Source: Bacteroidales bacterium (GTDB lineage: Bacteria > Bacteroidota > Bacteroidia > Bacteroidales > Bacteroidaceae). Taken from it: 64,000 nucleotides of DNA. The notes beneath the pieces were generated by a model. It was not told where the DNA came from, searched no databases, and was given only the letters and a program-made list of their open reading frames with translations. A program made the translations under genes and the position numbers. The DNA lies in assembly GCA_012517855.1 (NCBI GenBank), contig JAAYUD010000011.1, positions 124,001 through 188,000 on the forward strand, written 5' to 3'. This document shows positions 15,729-23,849 of this stretch, one piece after another. How positions within the stretch are numbered: position 1 is the first letter of the stretch; every line of letters begins with the position of its first letter.

Positions 15729-16307
15729 TTATGTCTTGTTATAATAATTGTATAGACTTGCCCATATGTCAGGGTGGACAAAATATCTGATGTCTTTTCT
15801 TTCTTTTATTGCCTCTCTAACGAATGTCGAACTGATTTCGAGCATAGGAGAGTGGACAATATGCACTGTATCTGGTATTGGTTTCTCAATGTTGATAGAA
15901 CAGCCTTTTCGCGGATATACATAGATGTCGTGGCAATCTATAATTTTTCGCCAGTCTTTCCATTCTTTGAATTTTATCCAATTGTCCGCTCCTACGATAA
16001 GACTGAAATGAATATCGACATAGGTTTTACGAAGTTCTTCCAGGGTACGAACCGTATATGATGGTCTTGGCAGATGGAACTCTATGTCGGAGGCTTTGAA
16101 ACGAGGGTAGGCAGCTATTGATTTGTTGACTAACTGCAAGCGGAATTCTTCGGGAAGCAGCTCTTCACCTTCTTTCCACGGATTACTTGGCGACACTACA
16201 AACCATATCTCATCGAATGTCTCGAATTCGCAGAGATAATTGGCCAGAGCCAAATGTCCGATATGAATGGGGTTGAAAGAACCGCTATATATTCCGACTC
16301 GTTTCAT
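15729..16307 (-). CDS. nadD: Nicotinate-nucleotide adenylyltransferase
   Basis: A 192-residue nucleotidyltransferase of NAD synthesis. GIYSGSFNPIHIGHLALA at the N-terminus holds the (T/H)xGH-type signature of the fold, and EISSTFVREAIKERKDIRYF is the ISSTxIR motif near the C-terminus. It joins nicotinate mononucleotide and ATP to form deamido-NAD. The gene follows gmk by 18 bases in the same operon. Confidence 0.95.
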   Translation of the reverse strand: MKRVGIYSGSFNPIHIGHLALANYLCEFETFDEIWFVVSPSNPWKEGEELLPEEFRLQLVNKSIAAYPRFKASDIEFHLPRPSYTVRTLEELRKTYVDIHFSLIVGADNWIKFKEWKDWRKIIDCHDIYVYPRKGCSINIEKPIPDTVHIVHSPMLEISSTFVREAIKERKDIRYFVHPDIWASLYNYYNKT

Positions 16308-16325
16308 ATTATGTTTCTGTTTTCG

Positions 16326-16895
16326 CTATTTTTCTAAAAAAGTTTTTACCGCTTCTAGTGTTTCCGCCTCGGCCTTTTCAAGTTGGTCGTTTGTAATAAC
16401 GACATCGTATTGAGGGGCAAAAGACAGTTCAAAAGAAGCTTTGTCAATACGCTTTTGTATCATCTCGGCTGTATCGGTAGCTCTTGATTCCAACCGCTTT
16501 TGTAGTTCTTCAATAGATGGGGGTTGTATAAATATAGATAATGCTCTATCACCGTAGTGTTTTTTTATATTACATCCTCCTTTTACGTCTACATCAAATA
16601 CTACATTTTCTCCAATTTCCAGTTGCTTTTCTACTTGCGATTTTAGTGTGCCGTAAAAACGTCCGGTATAAACTTCTTCGTATTCTAGCAAATCACCCTT
16701 AGAGATACGCTCTTGGAATTCGTCCGGAGATAAAAAGAAATATTCCACTCCGTTTTTTTCTTCACCACGTGGAGGACGTGTCGTTGCCGAAATAGAAAAG
16801 GCGAGGTTTAATTGCTGTTGAAGCAAGTAGTTGATAATTGTCGATTTGCCTGATCCGGATGGAGCAGAAAAAATGATAACTTTTCCCCTTACCAT
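16326..16895 (-). CDS. gmk: Guanylate kinase
   Basis: A 189-residue cytosolic kinase converting GMP and ATP to GDP and ADP. The P-loop is IFSAPSGSGKSTIINYLL. The GMP-binding block SATTRPPRGEEKNGVEYFFL and the lid region (SIEELQKRLESRATDTAE) follow at the usual spacing. Normal length. It starts 2 bases after the yicC stop, suggesting coupled translation. Confidence 0.97.
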   Translation of the reverse strand: MVRGKVIIFSAPSGSGKSTIINYLLQQQLNLAFSISATTRPPRGEEKNGVEYFFLSPDEFQERISKGDLLEYEEVYTGRFYGTLKSQVEKQLEIGENVVFDVDVKGGCNIKKHYGDRALSIFIQPPSIEELQKRLESRATDTAEMIQKRIDKASFELSFAPQYDVVITNDQLEKAEAETLEAVKTFLEK

Positions 16896-16897
16896 AA

Positions 16898-17776
16898 CTA
16901 CATGATATTAAGAACTTGCTCTTTTATTTGCTCTAACTCATCCTTCATTTGAACGACAATCTTTTGCATTTCTGCCTGATTGGATTTACTTCCTAGCGTG
17001 TTGATTTCACGTCCCATCTCTTGCGCAATAAATCCTAATTTTTTACCTTGTCCCTGACCGCTTTCGATGGTTGCGATGAAGTAATTCAAATGATTACTCA
17101 AACGCTGTTTCTCTTCACTGATATCAAGCTTCTCTATATAGTAGATCAACTCTTGTTCAAAACGGTTATTATCGTATTCTACATTTAGGTATTTGCTAAG
17201 TGATTCTTGAATACGGCTTTTTATTTTGTCAACGCGGTCTTTTTCATAAGGTTCTATGCTATTGAGCAATTGAGTAATGTTAGCAATTTTTTCTCTCAAT
17301 TTCTTTTCGAGCGCTGCACCTTCTTGTTTACGGAATTCCAGCAGTTGTTCAATTGCTCTTTTGATAGTCTCATGCGTTGTATTCCATTCTTCGTCTGAAA
17401 GTTCGGATGTCTCATTTGCCGACAATACGTCAGGCATTTTCAGTAATGTCTGAAACCATTCTTCAGGAAGAGGAATATTTAGATTGGTTGAAATATCTTT
17501 GATTTGCCGGTAATATTCGGCGACAAGATTTTGATTGATATGTGTTGCATCGGCTGCACAGTCTTTTTTCTCTACCCACAATACGAAATCGACTTTGCCT
17601 CTTTCAACAGCAGCGTTGATTTCTTTTCGAGTATCCATTTCTTTTTCACGATAGGAGGGAGCCATCCTTATTGACAAATCCATCGCCTTGCTATTAAGCG
17701 ATTTGATCTCTACATTTATTTTTTTATCGGGAAAATCGGCTGTAGCTTTACCATATCCCGTCATTGATAAAATCAT
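16898..17776 (-). CDS. yicC: YicC-family endoribonuclease-like protein
   Basis: With the ATG at 17776 the product (292 residues) begins MILSMTGYGKA, matching the conserved family start; an in-frame ATG ten codons earlier lacks this support. The C-terminal domain ends with the conserved IAQEMGREINTLGSKSN block. Escherichia coli YicC has been reported as an endoribonuclease involved in small-RNA turnover; here that is inferred from family only. First gene of the yicC-gmk-nadD-sppA-lpxK run and divergent from tsaB. Confidence 0.92.
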   Translation of the reverse strand: MILSMTGYGKATADFPDKKINVEIKSLNSKAMDLSIRMAPSYREKEMDTRKEINAAVERGKVDFVLWVEKKDCAADATHINQNLVAEYYRQIKDISTNLNIPLPEEWFQTLLKMPDVLSANETSELSDEEWNTTHETIKRAIEQLLEFRKQEGAALEKKLREKIANITQLLNSIEPYEKDRVDKIKSRIQESLSKYLNVEYDNNRFEQELIYYIEKLDISEEKQRLSNHLNYFIATIESGQGQGKKLGFIAQEMGREINTLGSKSNQAEMQKIVVQMKDELEQIKEQVLNIM

Positions 17777-17880
17777 AATACCTTCTTGTTTTTTGCAAAA
17801 ATACACTTAAATTTTCAAGATTCCATCATAAATCATCGTTTAATTGTTTTCATATATGCGGATAACTAAAAATAATCTAT

Positions 17881-17888
17881 TAATTTTG
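17881..17888 (+). promoter_or_regulatory. -7 box before tsaB
   Basis: TAATTTTG matches TAnnTTTG and lies 22 bases upstream of the tsaB start, in the divergent yicC-tsaB spacer. Confidence 0.45.
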
Positions 17889-17910
17889 CATCGTAATTTA
17901 ATAGTTTATT

Positions 17911-18603
17911 ATGTCTTGTATATTAAATATCGAAACGTCTACCAATATCTGTTCGGTTGCGGTGAGCCAAGATGGGGCTGTCATTTATCAACAGCAGGAT
18001 GAAAAAGGTACTTCACAAAATGTCTCTTTAGGATGTTTTGTTGATAAAGCTCTTTCTTTTATAGATAGTCATGCTATTCCTTTGGATTCGGTTGCAGTGA
18101 GTTGCGGCCCTGGTTCGTATACCGGTCTTCGTATTGGTGTTTCGATGGCAAAAGGTGTTTGTTATGGTTTGAATATTCCTTTGATAGGAATTACAACGCT
18201 TGAAGTACTTTGTGTACCGATATTGTTGCATCAGGAAGAATTGCCCGAAAATGCACTGCTCTGTCCGATGATCGATGCCCGCCGCATGGAAGTTTATTCC
18301 GGAATTTACGACAGGGCATTGAACTTGGTAAAACCTATTTCTGCCGATATTATTGATGAGAATAGCTATGTTGATTTTATGGAAAAGCAACCGGTTTATT
18401 ACTTTGGTAATGGTATGGATAAATGCAAAGACAAAATAAAACATCCTAATGCTCATTTTATTGATGGCGTTGTACCGTTGGCTTCCATGATGTTTCCATT
18501 ATCTGAAAAAGCGGTGGCCAAAGAGGATTATAAGGATGTAGCTTATTTCGAACCTTTCTATTTGAAAGAGTTTATTGCGACGAAGCCTAAAAAATTACTC
18601 TAG
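17911..18603 (+). CDS. tsaB: tRNA threonylcarbamoyladenosine biosynthesis protein TsaB
   Basis: A 230-residue ASKHA-fold protein, partner of TsaD and TsaE in making the t6A37 modification of ANN-decoding tRNAs. ILNIETSTNICSVAV at the N-terminus and AVSCGPGSYTGLRIGVSMAKG around residue 65 are the family signature; the metal-binding residues of TsaD are absent, as normal for TsaB. It leads a plus-strand run of six housekeeping genes. Confidence 0.95.
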   Translation: MSCILNIETSTNICSVAVSQDGAVIYQQQDEKGTSQNVSLGCFVDKALSFIDSHAIPLDSVAVSCGPGSYTGLRIGVSMAKGVCYGLNIPLIGITTLEVLCVPILLHQEELPENALLCPMIDARRMEVYSGIYDRALNLVKPISADIIDENSYVDFMEKQPVYYFGNGMDKCKDKIKHPNAHFIDGVVPLASMMFPLSEKAVAKEDYKDVAYFEPFYLKEFIATKPKKLL

Positions 18604-18618
18604 GAAGATTTTTATTTT

Positions 18619-19251
18619 ATGAAATATAATACGCAACAAAAGAAAATGCTATTACCTGAATATGGACGGAGCATACAGAACATGGTGGATTACTGTTGTT
18701 CCATTTCTCAAAGAGAGGAACGTCAGCGCTGTGCCAACAGTATTATTGCTACCATGGGAAATATGTTCCCACAACTTCGTGATGTCCCCGATTTTAAACA
18801 TAAATTGTGGGATCATTTGGCCATAATGTCCGATTTTAAATTGGATATAGATTATCCTTACGAAGTTATCAAAGAAGATAACTTGATTGTTAAACCCGAT
18901 CAGATTTCTTATCCGCACAAGAAAATTCGTTATCGGCATTACGGTCAGATTATTGTCGACTTGATAGATAAAGCATGTGAAATGCCGGAGGGAGAAGAAC
19001 GTGACAATTTGGTTGCTCTGATATGCAATCATATGCGGAAAGATTATGTGTTGTGGAATAAAGATCTTATTGATGATGTCAAGATAAGTGAGGACTTGAA
19101 AGAATATTCCTCGGGGAAATTGTGCTTGACAGAGCACATCTCTGATCTTATGCAGCAGCGTTTTACTGTTTATGGACGCCCGTCTAACGAAAGGAAAAGT
19201 AATGGTAACGCTAAAAACCAAAAGAACAATAAAAGAAATTTTAAAAAATAA
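18619..19251 (+). CDS. DUF4290 family protein
   Basis: A 210-residue cytosolic protein of a family largely confined to Bacteroidetes. The start MKYNTQQKKMLLPEYGRSIQ and the block HLAIMSDFKLDIDYPYEV are characteristic. The C-terminal 30 residues are basic and Asn/Lys-rich (RPSNERKSNGNAKNQKNNK), which suggests nucleic-acid contact, though this is inference. It sits 15 bases after tsaB and 19 before murA, a position that hints at a conserved but undefined housekeeping role. Confidence 0.88.
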   Translation: MKYNTQQKKMLLPEYGRSIQNMVDYCCSISQREERQRCANSIIATMGNMFPQLRDVPDFKHKLWDHLAIMSDFKLDIDYPYEVIKEDNLIVKPDQISYPHKKIRYRHYGQIIVDLIDKACEMPEGEERDNLVALICNHMRKDYVLWNKDLIDDVKISEDLKEYSSGKLCLTEHISDLMQQRFTVYGRPSNERKSNGNAKNQKNNKRNFKK

Positions 19252-19270
19252 TTCTTAATCGTTTTTTTAC

Positions 19271-20578
19271 ATGTCATCATTTATCATAGAAGGCGGTCAT
19301 AAGTTGAGTGGCGATATTTATCCTCAAGGGGCAAAGAATGAGGTGCTTGAAATTCTGTGTGCTACGTTGCTTACCAAAGAGGTGGTGACGGTGAGCAATG
19401 TTCCCGATATATTGGATGTGAATAATTTGATTCTACTCTTGAGCGAGATGGGGGTCAAAATTGTTAAACTCGGACTCGGCTCTTATAGTTTTGAAGCTGC
19501 TTTACTGGATCAACGATATTTGCAAAGTGATGACTTTTTGCAGAGATGCTCCAAATTGAGAGGTAGCATTATGCTGGTAGGACCATTGCTCGCTCGCTTT
19601 GGAGAGACTCTTATTTCGAAACCGGGTGGTGATAAAATAGGTCGTCGTCGGTTGGATACCCACTTCCTCGGTATCCAAAAACTGGGCGCTCTTTTTGAAT
19701 TTGTAGAAGACAAAAGTGCCTATCGTATTACGGCAAAAGATGGCTTAACGGGAACCTATTTGTTGCTCGATGAGGCATCTGTTACCGGAACGGCTAATAT
19801 TATCATGGCTGCGGTTCTGGCAAAAGGAACGACTATTATATACAATGCAGCATGTGAACCTTATATTCAACAGCTTTGTAAAATGTTGAATCGAATGGGG
19901 GCTAGAATATTGGGGGTTGGCTCTAATTTGTTGACTATCGAAGGGGTCAAAGAGTTGCATGGTACGGAGCACAAAGTACTACCCGATATGGTAGAGGTCG
20001 GTAGTTTCATCGGTATGGCTGTAATGACTGCCAGTGAACTTACGATCAAAGATGTATCTTACGAAAATTTGGGTATTATTCCCGATAGCTTTCGTCGTTT
20101 GGGTATCAAACTTGAACAGCGGGGAGACGATATTTTCGTTCCTCATCAAACTACATATCAGATAGAATCCTTTATAGATGGTTCTATCATGCAATTGGCC
20201 GATGCTCCATGGCCAGGTCTGACTCCCGATTTGCTTAGTGTGTTGTTGGTTGTGGCTACTCAAGCTGCCGGTAGTGTGCTGATTCATCAGAAGATGTTCG
20301 AAAGTCGTTTGTTCTTTGTAGACAAATTGATTGATATGGGGGCTCAGATTATATTGTGTGATCCGCATCGGGCTGTTGTCATCGGACATAATCATCGCTT
20401 CCGTTTGAAAGCCAATAATATGTCTTCACCCGATATTCGGGCGGGAATAGCGTTGCTTATTGCAGCGATGAGTGCCGATGGAGTAAGCCGTATAAGTAAT
20501 ATCGAACAGATAGATCGTGGATACCAGAATATTGAGGGGCGGCTTAATGCGCTTGGCGCTAGAATAACTCGTATATGA
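19271..20578 (+). CDS. murA: UDP-N-acetylglucosamine 1-carboxyvinyltransferase
   Basis: A 435-residue cytosolic enzyme for the first committed step of peptidoglycan synthesis, transfer of enolpyruvate from PEP to UDP-GlcNAc. The start GGHKLSGDIYPQGAKNEVL holds the conserved Lys-Asn pair and LVGPLLARFGE precedes the active-site loop. The loop reads PGGDKIGRRR, so the usual active-site Cys is Asp (Asp121). Asp at this position is known in naturally fosfomycin-insensitive MurA enzymes. The stop overlaps the rimM start by 4 bases. Confidence 0.96.
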   Translation: MSSFIIEGGHKLSGDIYPQGAKNEVLEILCATLLTKEVVTVSNVPDILDVNNLILLLSEMGVKIVKLGLGSYSFEAALLDQRYLQSDDFLQRCSKLRGSIMLVGPLLARFGETLISKPGGDKIGRRRLDTHFLGIQKLGALFEFVEDKSAYRITAKDGLTGTYLLLDEASVTGTANIIMAAVLAKGTTIIYNAACEPYIQQLCKMLNRMGARILGVGSNLLTIEGVKELHGTEHKVLPDMVEVGSFIGMAVMTASELTIKDVSYENLGIIPDSFRRLGIKLEQRGDDIFVPHQTTYQIESFIDGSIMQLADAPWPGLTPDLLSVLLVVATQAAGSVLIHQKMFESRLFFVDKLIDMGAQIILCDPHRAVVIGHNHRFRLKANNMSSPDIRAGIALLIAAMSADGVSRISNIEQIDRGYQNIEGRLNALGARITRI

Positions 20579-21105
20579 TCAGGAAAGAAGAATTATATCA
20601 AATAGGCAGGTTTAACAAACCTCATGGCGTTCATGGTGAATTACTGTTCACTTTTACAGACGATGTTTTTGAGAGGGTGGATTGTGACTATCTTGTTTGT
20701 TTGATAGATGGTATTTTTGTTCCTTTTTACATAAGCGAATATCGATTTAAATCCAATAATACCGCACTTGTCATTCTTGATGGAATAGCGACGGTAGAGA
20801 GGGCGCGAATGTTAGTAGGGGTTGATGTATTCTTTCCGCTTAAATATATAAAGGAGGAACAGAAAGACGAATTATCTCTTCAATATTTAGTGGGGTTCTC
20901 CGTAAATGATGTAGCTCATGGTTTGCTGGGAGTTATAAAAGAAGTGGACGATTCGACGACCAATGTCCTGTTCTCTGTCGAAAATGAACAGGGAAAGCAA
21001 CTTCTGGTGCCCGCACAGAATGAATTAATTAGTGATATAGATTATCAAACACGGACTATAACCTTTGATTTGCCCGAAGGATTAGTGACTATAAACCATG
21101 AATAA
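20575..21105 (+). CDS. rimM: Ribosome maturation factor RimM
   Basis: A 176-residue 16S rRNA-processing protein that helps assemble the 30S head. The N-terminal RimM domain starts with YQIGRFNKPHGVHGELLFTFTD (GRxxKPHGVxGE motif, cut at family core) and the PRC-barrel domain begins near residue 95 with YLVGFSVNDV and ends in FDLPEGL. The start codon ATG at 20575 overlaps the murA stop, and its own stop lies 8 bases inside dxr, so the three genes are translationally linked. Confidence 0.95.
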   Translation: MIRKEELYQIGRFNKPHGVHGELLFTFTDDVFERVDCDYLVCLIDGIFVPFYISEYRFKSNNTALVILDGIATVERARMLVGVDVFFPLKYIKEEQKDELSLQYLVGFSVNDVAHGLLGVIKEVDDSTTNVLFSVENEQGKQLLVPAQNELISDIDYQTRTITFDLPEGLVTINHE

Positions 21106-22276
21106 AGAGATTAAAAAGAAAAGAATAGCTATTTTAGGGGCAACGGGTTCTATTGGTACTCAGGCTTTGGATGTGATAGAACATCATGCCGATTTATACG
21201 AAGTACGTGTGCTTACTGCTAACAATCAGGTGGACTTGTTGGTGCAGCAAGCTCGTCGTTTCATGCCGGATGTTGTTGTTATTGCCAATGAAGAGAAATA
21301 TGAGGTAGTGAAAGATGCTTTATCCGATCTGCCTATCAAAGTATACGCCGGCGCAGAAGCTCTTTGCGAAGTGGTCGAAATGGATACAGTAGATATGGTA
21401 TTGACAGCTATGGTGGGTTATGCCGGTTTAAGACCTACTATTCATGCCATTAAGGCACACAAAGTTATTGCTCTTGCAAATAAAGAAACCTTGGTTGTTG
21501 CCGGCGAACTTATTGAACGGCTTGCAACCGAATACAAATCGGCCATCATTCCTGTCGATTCAGAGCATTCGGCTATATTCCAATGCTTGGCGGGAGAAGT
21601 TGGTAATGAAATAGAAAAAATATTATTGACTGCATCTGGAGGTCCGTTCCGTACTTTCAGCAAACAGCAACTGCAGTCTGTTACTTCTGTTCAGGCGCTG
21701 AAGCATCCTAACTGGAAAATGGGGGCTAAAGTTACAGTCGACTCTGCTTCTATGATGAATAAGGGCTTTGAAATGATGGAAGCCAAGTGGTTGTTTGGTG
21801 TAGACCCCGAACAGATCGAAGTGCTCGTCCATCCTCAATCTATTGTTCATTCAATGGTTCAGTTCAAAGACGGTGCTGTCAAAGCGCAGTTGGGAGTGCC
21901 AGATATGAGGCTCCCTATTCAGTATGCTTTTTCTTATCCTGATAGAATCATATCCGATATCGGCCGGATTGATTTTTCTGTCTGTCAATCCCTTACTTTT
22001 GAACATCCCGATACCGAACGCTTTCATAATTTGGCGTTAGCTTTTGAAGCGATGAAGCGGGGAGGAAATATGCCTTGTGTTGTCAATGCGGTGAATGAAA
22101 TAGCTGTGATGGCTTTTCTGCGTGACGAGATAAGTTTTTTGGGAATGAGCGATCTTATTGAAAAGATGATGTCGAGAGCGGCATTTATTAAGCAGCCGAC
22201 TTATGAGGATTATGTAGCGACCGATAGTGAGGTGCGCTGCATGGCAAAAGAATTAATCAAAGTAAAAACAGTTTAG
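21098..22276 (+). CDS. dxr: 1-deoxy-D-xylulose 5-phosphate reductoisomerase
   Basis: A 392-residue NADPH-dependent enzyme of the MEP isoprenoid pathway. The Rossmann motif ILGATGSIGTQALDVI is at the N-terminus; ALANKETLVVAGE, PVDSEHSAIFQCL (metal-binding Asp and Glu), TASGGPFR and VTVDSASMMNKGFEMMEAKW form the active site. Normal length. It overlaps rimM by 8 bases. The lipid product feeds undecaprenyl phosphate and quinones. Confidence 0.97.
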   Translation: MNKEIKKKRIAILGATGSIGTQALDVIEHHADLYEVRVLTANNQVDLLVQQARRFMPDVVVIANEEKYEVVKDALSDLPIKVYAGAEALCEVVEMDTVDMVLTAMVGYAGLRPTIHAIKAHKVIALANKETLVVAGELIERLATEYKSAIIPVDSEHSAIFQCLAGEVGNEIEKILLTASGGPFRTFSKQQLQSVTSVQALKHPNWKMGAKVTVDSASMMNKGFEMMEAKWLFGVDPEQIEVLVHPQSIVHSMVQFKDGAVKAQLGVPDMRLPIQYAFSYPDRIISDIGRIDFSVCQSLTFEHPDTERFHNLALAFEAMKRGGNMPCVVNAVNEIAVMAFLRDEISFLGMSDLIEKMMSRAAFIKQPTYEDYVATDSEVRCMAKELIKVKTV

Positions 22277-22285
22277 AATTTTATA

Positions 22286-23644
22286 ATGGAAACATTTCTT
22301 ATTAGAGCACTTCAGTTGATAATGAGTTTATCATTGCTTGTTATTATTCATGAAGGAGGTCATTTCTTGTTTGCTCGTTTATTTAAGGTTCGGGTAGAGA
22401 AATTTTATATATTTTTCGACCCTTGGTTTTCGCTATTTAAGTATAAAGCTAAAAATAGCGAGACAGAGTATGGCGTCGGTTGGTTGCCACTTGGTGGTTA
22501 TGTCAAGATTGCCGGAATGATAGACGAGTCGATGGATGTCGAACAGATGAAAAAGCCGGCACAGTCTTGGGAGTTCCGTTCCAAACCTGCTTGGCAGCGT
22601 CTTTTAATAATGGTGGCGGGTGTGCTTTTCAATTTTCTCTTAGCACTGTTCATCTATTCTATGATATTGTTTACTTGGGGCGATCAATATATAGATGTTC
22701 ATAAGGCTCCGCTGGGTATGTCTTTTAATGAAACAGCCAAGAAGGTTGGCTTTCATGACGGTGATGTACTTTTATCAGCCGATGGATATAAATTCGTTCG
22801 TTACGACGGCGATGCTTTGAGTAAAATCGTTGATGCCAGAGAAGTGACAGTTCGGCGCGATGGTAAAGAAACGGCTGTTTATATTCCAGATAAATTGATG
22901 GAAAAACTAATGGGGGACAGCTTGAAGTTTGCCACTTATCGTTTTCCTTTTGTTGCCGATTCGATAAGAATCAATTCTCCGGCGGCCAAGGCAGGTTTGA
23001 TGCATGGTGATAGTATCGTTGCATTGAACGGAAAATCTATTTCATTTATTGACTTTAAAAAGGCGATGTCCGATTGTGAGAAATTATCCAAAACACAACA
23101 CCCCGATTCTGTCAACCCGCATCGCATTACGTTGTCGTTCGTTCGGAATAAGCAAGTCCATACGGTGACTTTTGATACGGATTCTCATTTTCAAATAGGA
23201 GTTGTTCCGGTACAAGATCTGATGGCTATCATGCCGATGGTAACTCATAACTATGGCTTCTTTGAATCATTCCCTGCTGGCATCAAACTGGGTGTAAATA
23301 CATTGGGAGGTTACGTCAATAGTATGAAATATGTCTTCTCTAAAGAAGGGGCCAAACAGCTTGGCGGGTTTGGTACTATAGGCAGTATCTTCCCTGCAAC
23401 ATGGGATTGGCATCAATTCTGGTACATGACGGCTTTCCTTTCTATTATTTTGGCTTTCATGAATATTCTGCCAATTCCGGCATTAGACGGAGGGCACGTG
23501 TTCTTCCTGTTATACGAAATGATCACTCGTCGCAAACCCAGTGATAAATTTTTGGAATATGCTCAGATGGTGGGTATGGGAATATTATTTCTTCTATTGA
23601 TATGGGCCAACTTTAATGATATATTAAGGTTCTTCTTCCGATAG
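22286..23644 (+). CDS. rseP: RIP metalloprotease RseP (site-2 protease)
   Basis: A 452-residue inner-membrane zinc protease. HEGGHFLFARLF (zinc site HExxH, His22-Glu23-His26) lies in the first transmembrane segment and NILPIPALDGGHVFF, with the third ligand Asp, in the C-terminal membrane part. The periplasmic region between them contains a PDZ domain (INSPAAKAGLMHGDSIVALN). It cleaves membrane-embedded anti-sigma factors or signal peptides. The gene ends the plus-strand run and is followed by a terminator. Confidence 0.95.
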   Translation: METFLIRALQLIMSLSLLVIIHEGGHFLFARLFKVRVEKFYIFFDPWFSLFKYKAKNSETEYGVGWLPLGGYVKIAGMIDESMDVEQMKKPAQSWEFRSKPAWQRLLIMVAGVLFNFLLALFIYSMILFTWGDQYIDVHKAPLGMSFNETAKKVGFHDGDVLLSADGYKFVRYDGDALSKIVDAREVTVRRDGKETAVYIPDKLMEKLMGDSLKFATYRFPFVADSIRINSPAAKAGLMHGDSIVALNGKSISFIDFKKAMSDCEKLSKTQHPDSVNPHRITLSFVRNKQVHTVTFDTDSHFQIGVVPVQDLMAIMPMVTHNYGFFESFPAGIKLGVNTLGGYVNSMKYVFSKEGAKQLGGFGTIGSIFPATWDWHQFWYMTAFLSIILAFMNILPIPALDGGHVFFLLYEMITRRKPSDKFLEYAQMVGMGILFLLLIWANFNDILRFFFR

Positions 23645-23663
23645 AGCATCAATCATTATAATC

Positions 23664-23702
23664 ATTGGTCCCATTGGGTATATAATGCCTGATGGGACTA
23701 AT
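23664..23702 (+). terminator. Hairpin terminator after rseP
   Basis: ATTGGTCCCATT pairs with GATGGGACTAAT (with a G-T wobble) over a 15-base loop, followed by a T-run, 20 bases after the rseP stop. Confidence 0.7.
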
Positions 23703-23733
23703 TTTTTATCTTTTTCTCAGAAAAACACATCTT

Positions 23734-23749
23734 TGGCACGTGGTTTGTT
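23734..23749 (+). promoter_or_regulatory. Possible sigma-54-type -24/-12 promoter of dnaK
   Basis: TGGCACGTGGTTTGTT fits the sigma-54 pattern TGGCACG-N4-TTGCW with one change (GC to GT at -12). It lies 100 bases before the dnaK start, after the rseP terminator. No ordinary TAnnTTTG box with good spacing was seen between it and the gene. It could be coincidence. Confidence 0.4.
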
Positions 23750-23849
23750 TTTATCTCTTCGTCGATTGTTGCGAGTCATATTGTGCACGAGGAAAACATC
23801 GGCCTGAAAAAAAGAAATTGAATAATAATAAATAAAAAACATAACAATC

